NCBI GenBank assembly: GCA_963978905.1
Contig: OZ022256.1
Span: 45,742,001 to 45,806,000 of the forward strand
Length of the DNA stretch: 64,000 nt
Direction: 5' to 3'
Source of the DNA: Trichostrongylus colubriformis
Lineage: Eukaryota; Nematoda; Chromadorea; Rhabditida; Trichostrongylidae
The notes below the pieces were generated by a model, which was not told the DNA's origin, made no database searches, and saw only the letters and a list, made by a program, of their open reading frames with translations. Positions 1-11,955 of this stretch are shown here, piece by piece. The first letter of the stretch is position 1, and each line of letters opens with the position of its first letter. The position numbers and the translations under genes are program-made.

Positions 1-1082
1 ACTGTGAGCAAGGCTTGCGCGGAAACTGCCGGTGTTCAAATTTAAGTCCACGCTTAGGTTCCAAAAATCAGGCAGGCTAGGAATGGACCTGTAGAGGTCG
101 GGCAAGTTAGGGATGGGTTGGGGTAAGCCAAAATGTACGGAGCACATGAGAGGCAAGCTAAAACCAGAAGTTTGGTGTGTTTGTGTGTGTGTGTAAGCAT
201 GTGTCCGTTTTTTGTCACATATCTACTTTCAACTCAATTGCAACGTGGAGAGGTCGGGCAAGTTGGGGATGGGTAGGGGTTGACCAAAGTGTGCGGAGCT
301 CATTAAGGACTAAGCCTAGCTCCGCCCACCGTGAGCGGAGCTTGCGCAGAAATGGTTGGAAAAAAATCAAGAGTGGGCCTGTAGGGATCGTGCAAGTTAA
401 GACTTGGTCGGGCCTCATCTCAACTGTATCCTGGAGGGTCGCGCGAGTTAGGAGTGGGGAGGGGCTGACCTAAGCGTACAGAGCTTATAAGAACTAAGCC
501 TAGCTCCGCCCACCATGGGCGGGTCTTGCGCCGAAATCGATGAATAAACGAATTTAGGTCCTCGCTCAGGTGTTGGAAATCGGGCGGGCAAGTTTGGAAA
601 GAGTCTGTTGAAGTCGCGCATGTAAGGACTGGGAAGGGACTGACCAAAGTAAAGGGAACACAGAACACAGGGAACGCAAATTAGGCACGGGCTGTGGAGG
701 TCGGGCAGGTTAGTATTGGGTAGGGACCAACTGTACGGACCACATAAGTTCTAAGCCTAACTCCGCCCAACATGGGAGGGGCTTGCGCCGAAATCGATGA
801 ATAAACGAATTTAGGTCCTCGCTTAAGTGCGGAAAATCGGGCAAGTTAGGAAAAGGTTGTTGAAGTCGTGCGAGTAAGGACTGGATAGGGACAGACCAAA
901 ATGTAGGGAGCACACAAGAAGCAAATTAGGAACGGGCCTGTAGAGGTAGGGCAAGTTAGGATAGCGTAGAGGAAAACATAAGTGTACGGAGCACATAAAT
1001 TCTAAGCCTACCTCCGCCCATCATGGGCTGGGCTCGCCCGAAATCGATGAATAAACGAATTCAGGTCTTCGCTCAAGTGCTG
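1..1082 (+). repeat. Left, partly diverged part of the 1,630-bp satellite
   Basis: This stretch is built of the same submotifs as the array that follows: a GGTCGGGCAAGTTAGG-like block, a CTCCGCCCACC block followed by a GC-rich partner, and a GAAATCGATGAATAAACG block. They are in a slightly different order and carry point differences. For example, the segment near 177-340 differs from its later copies at several bases. The many short reading frames recur because the repeat recurs and show no conserved coding signal. The array continues beyond the left window edge. Confidence 0.85.
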
Positions 1083-4000
1083 AAAATCGGGCAAGTTAGG
1101 GATGGGTTGGGGTAAGCCAAAATGTACGGAGCACATGAGAGGCAAGCTAAAACCAGAAGTTTGGTGTGTTTGTGTGTGTGTGTAAGCATGTGTCCGTTTT
1201 TTGTCACATATCTACTTTCAACTCAATTGCAACGTGGAGAGGTCGGGCAAGTTGGGGATGGGTAGGGCTTGACCAAAGTGTGCGTTGCTCATTAAGGACT
1301 AAGCCTAGCTCCGCCCACCGTGAGCGGAGCTTGCGCAGAAATGGTTGAAAAAAAATCAAGAGTGGGCCTGTAGGGATCGTGCAGCCTAGCTCCGCCCACC
1401 ATGGGCGGGTCTTGCGCCGAAATCGATGAATAAACGAATTTAGGTCCTCGCTCAGGTGTTGGAAATCGGGCAAGTTTGGAAAGAGTCTGTTGAAGTCGCG
1501 CATGTAAGGACTGGGAAGAGACTGACCAAAGTAAAGGGAACACAGAACACAGGGAACGCAAATTAGGCACGGGCTGTGGAGGTCGGGCAGGTTAGTATTG
1601 GGTAGGGACCAACTGTACGGACCACATAAGTTCTAAGCCTAACTCCGCCCACCATGGGAGGGGCTTGCGCCGAAATCGATGAATAAACGAATTTAGGTCC
1701 TCGCTTAAGTGCGGAAAATCGTGCAAGTTAGGAAAGGGTTGTTGAAGTCGTGCGAGTAAGGACTGGATAGGGACAGACCAAAATGTAGGGAGCACACAAG
1801 AAGCAAATTAGGAACGGGCCTGTAGAGGTAGGGCAAGTTAGGATAGCGTAGAGGAAAACATAAGTGTACGGAGCACATAAATTCTAAGCCTACCTCCGCC
1901 CATCATGGGCTGGGCTCGCCCGAAATCGATGAATAAACGAATTCAGGTCTTCGCTCAAGTGCTGAAAATTGGGCAAGTTAGGAAAGGGTCTGTTGAAGTC
2001 GCGCATGTAAGGACTGGGAAGGGACTGACCAAAGTAAAGGGAACACAGAACACAGGGAACGCAAATTAGGCACGGGCTGTGGAGGTCGGGCAGGTTGGGT
2101 AGGGACCAAGTGTACGGACCACATAAGTTCTAAGCCTAACTCCGCCCACCATGGGAGGGGCTTGCGCCGAAATCAATGAATAAACGAATTTAGGTCCTCG
2201 CTTAAGTGCGGAAAATCGGGCAAGTTAGGAAAGGGTTGTTGAAGTCGTGCGAGTAAGGACTGGATAGGGACAGACCAAAATGTAGGGATCACACAAGAAG
2301 CAAATTAGGAACGGGCCTGTAGAGGTAGGGCAAGTTAGGATAGCGTAGAGGAAAACATAAGTGTACGGAGCACATAAGTTCTAAGCCTAACTCCGCCCAC
2401 CATGGGAGGGGCTTGCGCCGAAATCGATGAATAAACGAATTTAGGTCCTCGCTTAAGTGCGGAAAATCGGGCAAGTTAGGAAAAGGTTGTTGAAGTCGTG
2501 CGAGTAAGGACTGGATAGGGACAGACCAAAATGTAGGGAGCACACAAGAAGCAAATTAGGAACGGGCCTGTAGAGGTAGGGCAAGTTAGGATAGCGTAGA
2601 GGAAAACATAAGTGTACGGAGCACATAAATTCTAAGCCTACCTCCGCCCATCATGGGCTGGGCTCGCCCGAAATCGATGAATAAACGAATTCAGGTCTTC
2701 GCTCAAGTGCTGAAAATCGGGCAAGTTAGGGATGGGTTGGGGTAAGCCAAAATGTACGGAGCACATGAGAGGCAAGCTAAAACCAGAAGTTTGGTGTGTT
2801 TGTGTGTGTGTGTAAGCATGTGTCCGTTTTTTGTCACATATCTACTTTCAACTCAATTGCAACGTGGAGAGGTCGGGCAAGTTGGGGATGGGTAGGGCTT
2901 GACCAAAGTGTGCGTTGCTCATTAAGGACTAAGCCTAGCTCCGCCCACCGTGAGCGGAGCTTGCGCAGAAATGGTTGAAAAAAAATCAAGAGTGGGCCTG
3001 TAGGGATCGTGCAGCCTAGCTCCGCCCACCATGGGCGGGTCTTGCGCCGAAATCGATGAATAAACGAATTTAGGTCCTCGCTCAGGTGTTGGAAATCGGG
3101 CAAGTTTGGAAAGAGTCTGTTGAAGTCGCGCATGTAAGGACTGGGAAGAGACTGACCAAAGTAAAGGGAACACAGAACACAGGGAACGCAAATTAGGCAC
3201 GGGCTGTGGAGGTCGGGCAGGTTAGTATTGGGTAGGGACCAACTGTACGGACCACATAAGTTCTAAGCCTAACTCCGCCCACCATGGGAGGGGCTTGCGC
3301 CGAAATCGATGAATAAACGAATTTAGGTCCTCGCTTAAGTGCGGAAAATCGTGCAAGTTAGGAAAGGGTTGTTGAAGTCGTGCGAGTAAGGACTGGATAG
3401 GGACAGACCAAAATGTAGGGAGCACACAAGAAGCAAATTAGGAACGGGCCTGTAGAGGTAGGGCAAGTTAGGATAGCGTAGAGGAAAACATAAGTGTACG
3501 GAGCACATAAATTCTAAGCCTACCTCCGCCCATCATGGGCTGGGCTCGCCCGAAATCGATGAATAAACGAATTCAGGTCTTCGCTCAAGTGCTGAAAATT
3601 GGGCAAGTTAGGAAAGGGTCTGTTGAAGTCGCGCATGTAAGGACTGGGAAGGGACTGACCAAAGTAAAGGGAACACAGAACACAGGGAACGCAAATTAGG
3701 CACGGGCTGTGGAGGTCGGGCAGGTTGGGTAGGGACCAAGTGTACGGACCACATAAGTTCTAAGCCTAACTCCGCCCACCATGGGAGGGGCTTGCGCCGA
3801 AATCAATGAATAAACGAATTTAGGTCCTCGCTTAAGTGCGGAAAATCGGGCAAGTTAGGAAAGGGTTGTTGAAGTCGTGCGAGTAAGGACTGGATAGGGA
3901 CAGACCAAAATGTAGGGATCACACAAGAAGCAAATTAGGAACGGGCCTGTAGAGGTAGGGCAAGTTAGGATAGCGTAGAGGAAAACATAAGTGTACGGAG

Positions 4001-7000
4001 CACATAAGTTCTAAGCCTAACTCCGCCCACCATGGGAGGGGCTTGCGCCGAAATCGATGAATAAACGAATTTAGGTCCTCGCTTAAGTGCGGAAAATCGG
4101 GCAAGTTAGGAAAAGGTTGTTGAAGTCGTGCGAGTAAGGACTGGATAGGGACAGACCAAAATGTAGGGAGCACACAAGAAGCAAATTAGGAACGGGCCTG
4201 TAGAGGTAGGGCAAGTTAGGATAGCGTAGAGGAAAACATAAGTGTACGGAGCACATAAATTCTAAGCCTACCTCCGCCCATCATGGGCTGGGCTCGCCCG
4301 AAATCGATGAATAAACGAATTCAGGTCTTCGCTCAAGTGCTGAAAATCGGGCAAGTTAGGGATGGGTTGGGGTAAGCCAAAATGTACGGAGCACATGAGA
4401 GGCAAGCTAAAACCAGAAGTTTGGTGTGTTTGTGTGTGTGTGTAAGCATGTGTCCGTTTTTTGTCACATATCTACTTTCAACTCAATTGCAACGTGGAGA
4501 GGTCGGGCAAGTTGGGGATGGGTAGGGCTTGACCAAAGTGTGCGTTGCTCATTAAGGACTAAGCCTAGCTCCGCCCACCGTGAGCGGAGCTTGCGCAGAA
4601 ATGGTTGAAAAAAAATCAAGAGTGGGCCTGTAGGGATCGTGCAGCCTAGCTCCGCCCACCATGGGCGGGTCTTGCGCCGAAATCGATGAATAAACGAATT
4701 TAGGTCCTCGCTCAGGTGTTGGAAATCGGGCAAGTTTGGAAAGAGTCTGTTGAAGTCGCGCATGTAAGGACTGGGAAGAGACTGACCAAAGTAAAGGGAA
4801 CACAGAACACAGGGAACGCAAATTAGGCACGGGCTGTGGAGGTCGGGCAGGTTAGTATTGGGTAGGGACCAACTGTACGGACCACATAAGTTCTAAGCCT
4901 AACTCCGCCCACCATGGGAGGGGCTTGCGCCGAAATCGATGAATAAACGAATTTAGGTCCTCGCTTAAGTGCGGAAAATCGTGCAAGTTAGGAAAGGGTT
5001 GTTGAAGTCGTGCGAGTAAGGACTGGATAGGGACAGACCAAAATGTAGGGAGCACACAAGAAGCAAATTAGGAACGGGCCTGTAGAGGTAGGGCAAGTTA
5101 GGATAGCGTAGAGGAAAACATAAGTGTACGGAGCACATAAATTCTAAGCCTACCTCCGCCCATCATGGGCTGGGCTCGCCCGAAATCGATGAATAAACGA
5201 ATTCAGGTCTTCGCTCAAGTGCTGAAAATTGGGCAAGTTAGGAAAGGGTCTGTTGAAGTCGCGCATGTAAGGACTGGGAAGGGACTGACCAAAGTAAAGG
5301 GAACACAGAACACAGGGAACGCAAATTAGGCACGGGCTGTGGAGGTCGGGCAGGTTGGGTAGGGACCAAGTGTACGGACCACATAAGTTCTAAGCCTAAC
5401 TCCGCCCACCATGGGAGGGGCTTGCGCCGAAATCAATGAATAAACGAATTTAGGTCCTCGCTTAAGTGCGGAAAATCGGGCAAGTTAGGAAAGGGTTGTT
5501 GAAGTCGTGCGAGTAAGGACTGGATAGGGACAGACCAAAATGTAGGGATCACACAAGAAGCAAATTAGGAACGGGCCTGTAGAGGTAGGGCAAGTTAGGA
5601 TAGCGTAGAGGAAAACATAAGTGTACGGAGCACATAAGTTCTAAGCCTAACTCCGCCCACCATGGGAGGGGCTTGCGCCGAAATCGATGAATAAACGAAT
5701 TTAGGTCCTCGCTTAAGTGCGGAAAATCGGGCAAGTTAGGAAAAGGTTGTTGAAGTCGTGCGAGTAAGGACTGGATAGGGACAGACCAAAATGTAGGGAG
5801 CACACAAGAAGCAAATTAGGAACGGGCCTGTAGAGGTAGGGCAAGTTAGGATAGCGTAGAGGAAAACATAAGTGTACGGAGCACATAAATTCTAAGCCTA
5901 CCTCCGCCCATCATGGGCTGGGCTCGCCCGAAATCGATGAATAAACGAATTCAGGTCTTCGCTCAAGTGCTGAAAATCGGGCAAGTTAGGGATGGGTTGG
6001 GGTAAGCCAAAATGTACGGAGCACATGAGAGGCAAGCTAAAACCAGAAGTTTGGTGTGTTTGTGTGTGTGTGTAAGCATGTGTCCGTTTTTTGTCACATA
6101 TCTACTTTCAACTCAATTGCAACGTGGAGAGGTCGGGCAAGTTGGGGATGGGTAGGGCTTGACCAAAGTGTGCGTTGCTCATTAAGGACTAAGCCTAGCT
6201 CCGCCCACCGTGAGCGGAGCTTGCGCAGAAATGGTTGAAAAAAAATCAAGAGTGGGCCTGTAGGGATCGTGCAGCCTAGCTCCGCCCACCATGGGCGGGT
6301 CTTGCGCCGAAATCGATGAATAAACGAATTTAGGTCCTCGCTCAGGTGTTGGAAATCGGGCAAGTTTGGAAAGAGTCTGTTGAAGTCGCGCATGTAAGGA
6401 CTGGGAAGAGACTGACCAAAGTAAAGGGAACACAGAACACAGGGAACGCAAATTAGGCACGGGCTGTGGAGGTCGGGCAGGTTAGTATTGGGTAGGGACC
6501 AACTGTACGGACCACATAAGTTCTAAGCCTAACTCCGCCCACCATGGGAGGGGCTTGCGCCGAAATCGATGAATAAACGAATTTAGGTCCTCGCTTAAGT
6601 GCGGAAAATCGTGCAAGTTAGGAAAGGGTTGTTGAAGTCGTGCGAGTAAGGACTGGATAGGGACAGACCAAAATGTAGGGAGCACACAAGAAGCAAATTA
6701 GGAACGGGCCTGTAGAGGTAGGGCAAGTTAGGATAGCGTAGAGGAAAACATAAGTGTACGGAGCACATAAATTCTAAGCCTACCTCCGCCCATCATGGGC
6801 TGGGCTCGCCCGAAATCGATGAATAAACGAATTCAGGTCTTCGCTCAAGTGCTGAAAATTGGGCAAGTTAGGAAAGGGTCTGTTGAAGTCGCGCATGTAA
6901 GGACTGGGAAGGGACTGACCAAAGTAAAGGGAACACAGAACACAGGGAACGCAAATTAGGCACGGGCTGTGGAGGTCGGGCAGGTTGGGTAGGGACCAAG

Positions 7001-9232
7001 TGTACGGACCACATAAGTTCTAAGCCTAACTCCGCCCACCATGGGAGGGGCTTGCGCCGAAATCAATGAATAAACGAATTTAGGTCCTCGCTTAAGTGCG
7101 GAAAATCGGGCAAGTTAGGAAAGGGTTGTTGAAGTCGTGCGAGTAAGGACTGGATAGGGACAGACCAAAATGTAGGGATCACACAAGAAGCAAATTAGGA
7201 ACGGGCCTGTAGAGGTAGGGCAAGTTAGGATAGCGTAGAGGAAAACATAAGTGTACGGAGCACATAAGTTCTAAGCCTAACTCCGCCCACCATGGGAGGG
7301 GCTTGCGCCGAAATCGATGAATAAACGAATTTAGGTCCTCGCTTAAGTGCGGAAAATCGGGCAAGTTAGGAAAAGGTTGTTGAAGTCGTGCGAGTAAGGA
7401 CTGGATAGGGACAGACCAAAATGTAGGGAGCACACAAGAAGCAAATTAGGAACGGGCCTGTAGAGGTAGGGCAAGTTAGGATAGCGTAGAGGAAAACATA
7501 AGTGTACGGAGCACATAAATTCTAAGCCTACCTCCGCCCATCATGGGCTGGGCTCGCCCGAAATCGATGAATAAACGAATTCAGGTCTTCGCTCAAGTGC
7601 TGAAAATCGGGCAAGTTAGGGATGGGTTGGGGTAAGCCAAAATGTACGGAGCACATGAGAGGCAAGCTAAAACCAGAAGTTTGGTGTGTTTGTGTGTGTG
7701 TGTAAGCATGTGTCCGTTTTTTGTCACATATCTACTTTCAACTCAATTGCAACGTGGAGAGGTCGGGCAAGTTGGGGATGGGTAGGGCTTGACCAAAGTG
7801 TGCGTTGCTCATTAAGGACTAAGCCTAGCTCCGCCCACCGTGAGCGGAGCTTGCGCAGAAATGGTTGAAAAAAAATCAAGAGTGGGCCTGTAGGGATCGT
7901 GCAGCCTAGCTCCGCCCACCATGGGCGGGTCTTGCGCCGAAATCGATGAATAAACGAATTTAGGTCCTCGCTCAGGTGTTGGAAATCGGGCAAGTTTGGA
8001 AAGAGTCTGTTGAAGTCGCGCATGTAAGGACTGGGAAGAGACTGACCAAAGTAAAGGGAACACAGAACACAGGGAACGCAAATTAGGCACGGGCTGTGGA
8101 GGTCGGGCAGGTTAGTATTGGGTAGGGACCAACTGTACGGACCACATAAGTTCTAAGCCTAACTCCGCCCACCATGGGAGGGGCTTGCGCCGAAATCGAT
8201 GAATAAACGAATTTAGGTCCTCGCTTAAGTGCGGAAAATCGTGCAAGTTAGGAAAGGGTTGTTGAAGTCGTGCGAGTAAGGACTGGATAGGGACAGACCA
8301 AAATGTAGGGAGCACACAAGAAGCAAATTAGGAACGGGCCTGTAGAGGTAGGGCAAGTTAGGATAGCGTAGAGGAAAACATAAGTGTACGGAGCACATAA
8401 ATTCTAAGCCTACCTCCGCCCATCATGGGCTGGGCTCGCCCGAAATCGATGAATAAACGAATTCAGGTCTTCGCTCAAGTGCTGAAAATTGGGCAAGTTA
8501 GGAAAGGGTCTGTTGAAGTCGCGCATGTAAGGACTGGGAAGGGACTGACCAAAGTAAAGGGAACACAGAACACAGGGAACGCAAATTAGGCACGGGCTGT
8601 GGAGGTCGGGCAGGTTGGGTAGGGACCAAGTGTACGGACCACATAAGTTCTAAGCCTAACTCCGCCCACCATGGGAGGGGCTTGCGCCGAAATCAATGAA
8701 TAAACGAATTTAGGTCCTCGCTTAAGTGCGGAAAATCGGGCAAGTTAGGAAAGGGTTGTTGAAGTCGTGCGAGTAAGGACTGGATAGGGACAGACCAAAA
8801 TGTAGGGATCACACAAGAAGCAAATTAGGAACGGGCCTGTAGAGGTAGGGCAAGTTAGGATAGCGTAGAGGAAAACATAAGTGTACGGAGCACATAAGTT
8901 CTAAGCCTAACTCCGCCCACCATGGGAGGGGCTTGCGCCGAAATCGATGAATAAACGAATTTAGGTCCTCGCTTAAGTGCGGAAAATCGGGCAAGTTAGG
9001 AAAGGGTTGTTGAAGTCGTGCGAGTAAGGACTGGATAGGGACAGACCAAAATGTAGGGAGCACACAAGAAGCAAATTAGGAACGGGCCTGTAGAGGTAGG
9101 GCAAGTTAGGATAGCGTAGAGGAAAACATAAGTGTACGGAGCACATAAATTCTAAGCCTACCTCCGCCCATCATGGGCTGGGCTCGCCCGAAATCGATGA
9201 ATAAACGAATTCAGGTCTTCGCTCAAGTGCTG
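1083..9232 (+). repeat. Higher-order satellite, five 1,630-bp units
   Basis: Landmarks such as the GTGTGTTTGTGTGTGTGTG stretch recur at exactly 1,630-bp steps (1166, 2796, 4426, 6056, 7686), giving five full units. By eye the copies are almost identical; one of the few differences is an A/G change near 9003. Each unit is a composite of several diverged subunits of roughly 160-250 bp. Each also holds one GT-rich block (near 1156-1250 in the first unit) that resembles the 5' subterminal part of the Helitron at 10,455-10,757. Near-identity between units and divergence between subunits indicate recent amplification of a whole composite unit. No gene is present. Confidence 0.9.
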
Positions 9233-10260
9233 AATCGGGCAAGTTAGGAAAGGGTCTGTTGAAGTCGCGCATGTAAGGACTGGGGAGGGACTGACCAAAG
9301 TGAAGGGTGAAATAAGCAAATAAGGCACGGGCCTGTGGTGGTCGCGCAGGTTAGTATTGGGTAGGGGTCATGTGTACGGAGCATATAAGTTTTAAGCTTA
9401 GCTCCGCCCACTGTGGGCGGGGCCTGCACCAAAACCGATGGGTTTTCAAATTTATAAACCCTCGCTTGGGTTGCAAAAATTGGGAAGGTCAGGAATGGGA
9501 CTGCTCAGGTCGTGCGAGTAAGAACTGGATAGGGACAGACCAAAATGTAGGGAGCACACAAGAAGCAAATTAGGTACGGGTGTGTGGAGGTCGGGCAGGT
9601 TAGGATTGGGTAGGAGTCAACCCACCAAACTTATGTACTCTGTACACGTCAACCCCCTGTGTATAGAGTACATAAGTTCTAAGCCTAGCCCGGCCATAAT
9701 TGCAATAATGGTACCACACTCACAAAGTGACTGTTTGTTCTCGGTTACCATTAGGGAGTGGTGTGTTATTATCAGATGTATCTCTCGGCAATCAGTTAAG
9801 GTCAATGTTTCTTATAGAACTAATACATGCACGTCCTCTCCAAACTTTTAATCCTCAAAAGTCAACTACTACGGAGCGCCTCAGCGCTCACGATGAGACA
9901 CCTCCAACTGCTGCCGCTCCTTTTAGCGTGGCCGCACCTTTGCGATTGTGCCTTACACACTTGGATCAACGATGGGAAGGGGGTCTTCTTTCCTGGATTT
10001 TTTGACCGTTTCGATCCATCTTCCTTACTTTGGTACTACTAAGTGCTTCAATTCTATTTTTGTGTTCGGATCGAATCCTGCCTTTCTTTTAAGGGGTTTT
10101 GCCTTCAGTGGGGAAGAGGTTACAGATGGGTGTGGTGTCTCTTAGTTTCAACCAAAGCCGATGATCGTTGGAGGTTTGCTCACAATATGTACAAGCCGCA
10201 TATTATCCGTTCCCTGCTGCTATGTGCGCTCCCTATACACAGGGCCTATTCCTGCTGCAA
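9233..10260. other. Degenerate satellite end and non-coding interval
   Basis: Positions 9233-9700 are degraded units of the satellite. From about 9700 to 10,260 the sequence is unique in the window. Three overlapping short frames here have no recognisable domain, signal or splice pattern, and I see no gene. Confidence 0.5.
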
Positions 10261-10448
10261 TGCGCGCAAAGCGCGCATGCGAAAGTCGGCTCGCCGCGCC
10301 AGCGGCGAGCCGAGAGTCGCTCCTCGCTACAAAACAGAAAGCCCCAAAGCCACCCTGCCGGGGCGGCGAAGCCGCCCCTACGAGGATTGGCCGGCGAAGC
10401 CGGCCAATCCGAGTCCAGGAGGGTTGGCCGGCGTCAGCCGGCCAACCC
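10261..10448 (+). repeat. Ladder of five GC-rich perfect hairpins
   Basis: Five perfect inverted repeats follow one another in 188 bp. They are 10261-10277 (7-bp stem, AAA loop), 10287-10312 (11-bp stem, GCCA loop), 10360-10378 (8-bp stem, GAA loop), 10384-10410 (12-bp stem, GAA loop) and 10421-10448 (12-bp stem, GTCA loop). The last two share the core TTGGCCGGC. The final hairpin sits two bases before CTGG, as a Helitron terminator hairpin would. The upstream four could be relics of successive terminators or independent structures. Confidence 0.85.
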
Positions 10449-10454
10449 GACTGG

Positions 10455-10757
10455 TAGGATCCCTAAATTACCCGACTTTTTGAGCATTATTTCTGCGCAA
10501 GCCCCGGCCACGGTGGGCGGGGCTAGGTTTAGTTCATACTATCTTCGTGTTATGATCTTCGTGCACTTTGGTCAACCCCTACACACTCCTAACTTGCCCG
10601 ACCTCTCCACGTTTGAACTAAAAGTGCAACGTGACAAACAGATGCACACAAACACGACCAACTTCTGGTTGAACTAAGAGTGCATATGTAACAAACGGAC
10701 GGACAGACAGACAAACACACCAAACTTCTGCTTTATGTATAGGTATAGGATATAGGA
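10455..10757 (-). mobile_element. 5' part of a minus-strand Helitron
   Basis: Read on the minus strand this begins with TCC after an A (two possible starts, 10757 or 10750). It then has the GTTTGGTGTGTTTGTCTGTC-type GT/TCTG tract and one unit of the same GTCGGGCAAGTTAGG satellite motif as at 1-9232, in opposite orientation. It stops abruptly at the 3' terminus of the plus-strand element. The simplest reading is that the plus element inserted into this one, with the remainder left of the window. Confidence 0.55.
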
Positions 10758-10769
10758 TCTACATGAAAC

Positions 10770-11955
10770 ATATAACTGACCTCCATTTTGGCTGCGCGGC
10801 CCTACAAATGCCAAGAAAGGAGTAAGGAAATTTTTTCAAAAAGGCGATTTTAACCCACTTATAGTAACGCATCCTCCTTGCAACTTTGATCATGTGCAGA
10901 ACCAAAAGTGTTCTTCTATTTCACATCCAAAACAAAGTCAAATACGGAAAAAAATTAAACCTTATCTCTACCATGTACTAAAAGTGCGTAGCAGTCTCAT
11001 AAGGGCATTCCCCGATATAGGAATGTTGTGGCGATTGGATGGCCTACTGGATACGGCGATGAACTTTTAAACGGATGTAGTGCTGGGTTGGTGATTCGAA
11101 CCCCGGCTCTACCCTAGTTTTGCATTTTTTTTGCATTCACTGTTTCGTCTTCAAATATGTCTGTTTATGTCGAGTGACTACGATTTTCGTTGACAGCATG
11201 CAAAATGACTCTATTTACGAATTGTCAATGAATTTGGTGATGTGACCTTTTTGGACATGGAAGGGCCCGTAGCGCTCGGAATTCGCGATTTCGCACAAAA
11301 TGAGTGTCATATTCTTGTTCAGGAGGTCAAACTAGCCTTGAGGACATATATGTAGCCAATTCCAAATTTTGACCCTTACTTCGAAAAAGATGTTTGGTCA
11401 TGGGTACATGGTGCGCTTTCTACTTGTAGATGTAAGTAACTCACAAAATCGATGAAAACCAATGGAATATGCACAGCATAGATGCCTATCGCTGTAATTT
11501 CAGCTATCAAGCTTCAAGCAAGAGTAATAGAGATTTTCCTAACAAGTGATATCGTCGTCTCTTTCATCGAATGTGCGGTCGATGGTAAACCAGTGCCCAG
11601 CTCAAATTTTCGAATTTGGGCTCGATCTCGATTGGGCTGGAAACTTACCCTTAGGGGTAGTTCGACCTTCTGAACACGAATATCAAATCCGTTCCGCGCG
11701 AAAACGCCTCGTCCGTGTGCTATGAGCGCCGAAAGGCTAGAAAATTGGACTGACAAACTTGCTGAAAACTGGCAATAGAGGGCAGTTTGGAGTTTCAAAT
11801 GTGATTACTGCACTTAATCTTTATATTCGAATGTTTACGAGCCCAAAAACTGAAAATCTAAATTTTGCAAAAATTTGTCCTCAGTGGGGATCAAACCATC
11901 AACCCCGTTTTTGGCATTTGTAGGGCCGCGCAGCAAAAATGGACATCAGTTATAT
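10770..11955. mobile_element. Element with 45-bp imperfect inverted repeats, unclassified
   Basis: Left arm 10770-10814 and right arm 11911-11955 are inverted copies matching at 42 of 45 bases, both containing GCTGCGCGGCCCTACAAATG. A TTCGAACCCCGG-like stretch lies inside the left end and a related one near the right end. I see no transposase: the internal frames (11482-11673 and its antisense) are short and carry no motif. No clean target duplication was found, so the superfamily is open and the true ends may lie slightly outside the arms. Confidence 0.6.

Larger units (their letters stand above)
1..10454 (+). mobile_element. Helitron-like element carrying the satellite (5' end outside window)
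   Basis: The right end has the layout of a Helitron 3' terminus. A 12-bp-stem hairpin (10421-10448) is followed after two bases by CTGG (10451-10454, fitting CTRR) and a T at 10455. The 5' TC end would lie left of the window, so the element is more than 10 kb long here. No Rep/helicase gene is visible, so it would be non-autonomous. Assigning the whole satellite to this element is an inference from the shared subterminal block and the terminus. An independent satellite next to a Helitron end is the alternative. Confidence 0.45.

Noticed and set aside
177..9063. Recurring frames of 60-99 codons repeated every 1,630 bp
   Set aside because: They recur only because the satellite does. Frames on both strands overlap and none has a domain or codon-level conservation.
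1083..9232. CRISPR-like array
   Set aside because: Units are kilobase-long, contiguous and without spacers, in a eukaryotic context.
10043..10677. Overlapping plus-strand frames of 98-169 codons
   Set aside because: They run through the hairpin ladder and satellite unit, overlap in all three frames and have no domain.
11085..11115. tRNA B-box-like GGTTCGAATCAC on the minus strand
   Set aside because: No A box or cloverleaf is found upstream, and a related motif lies near the other end of the same inverted-repeat element, so it belongs to the element.
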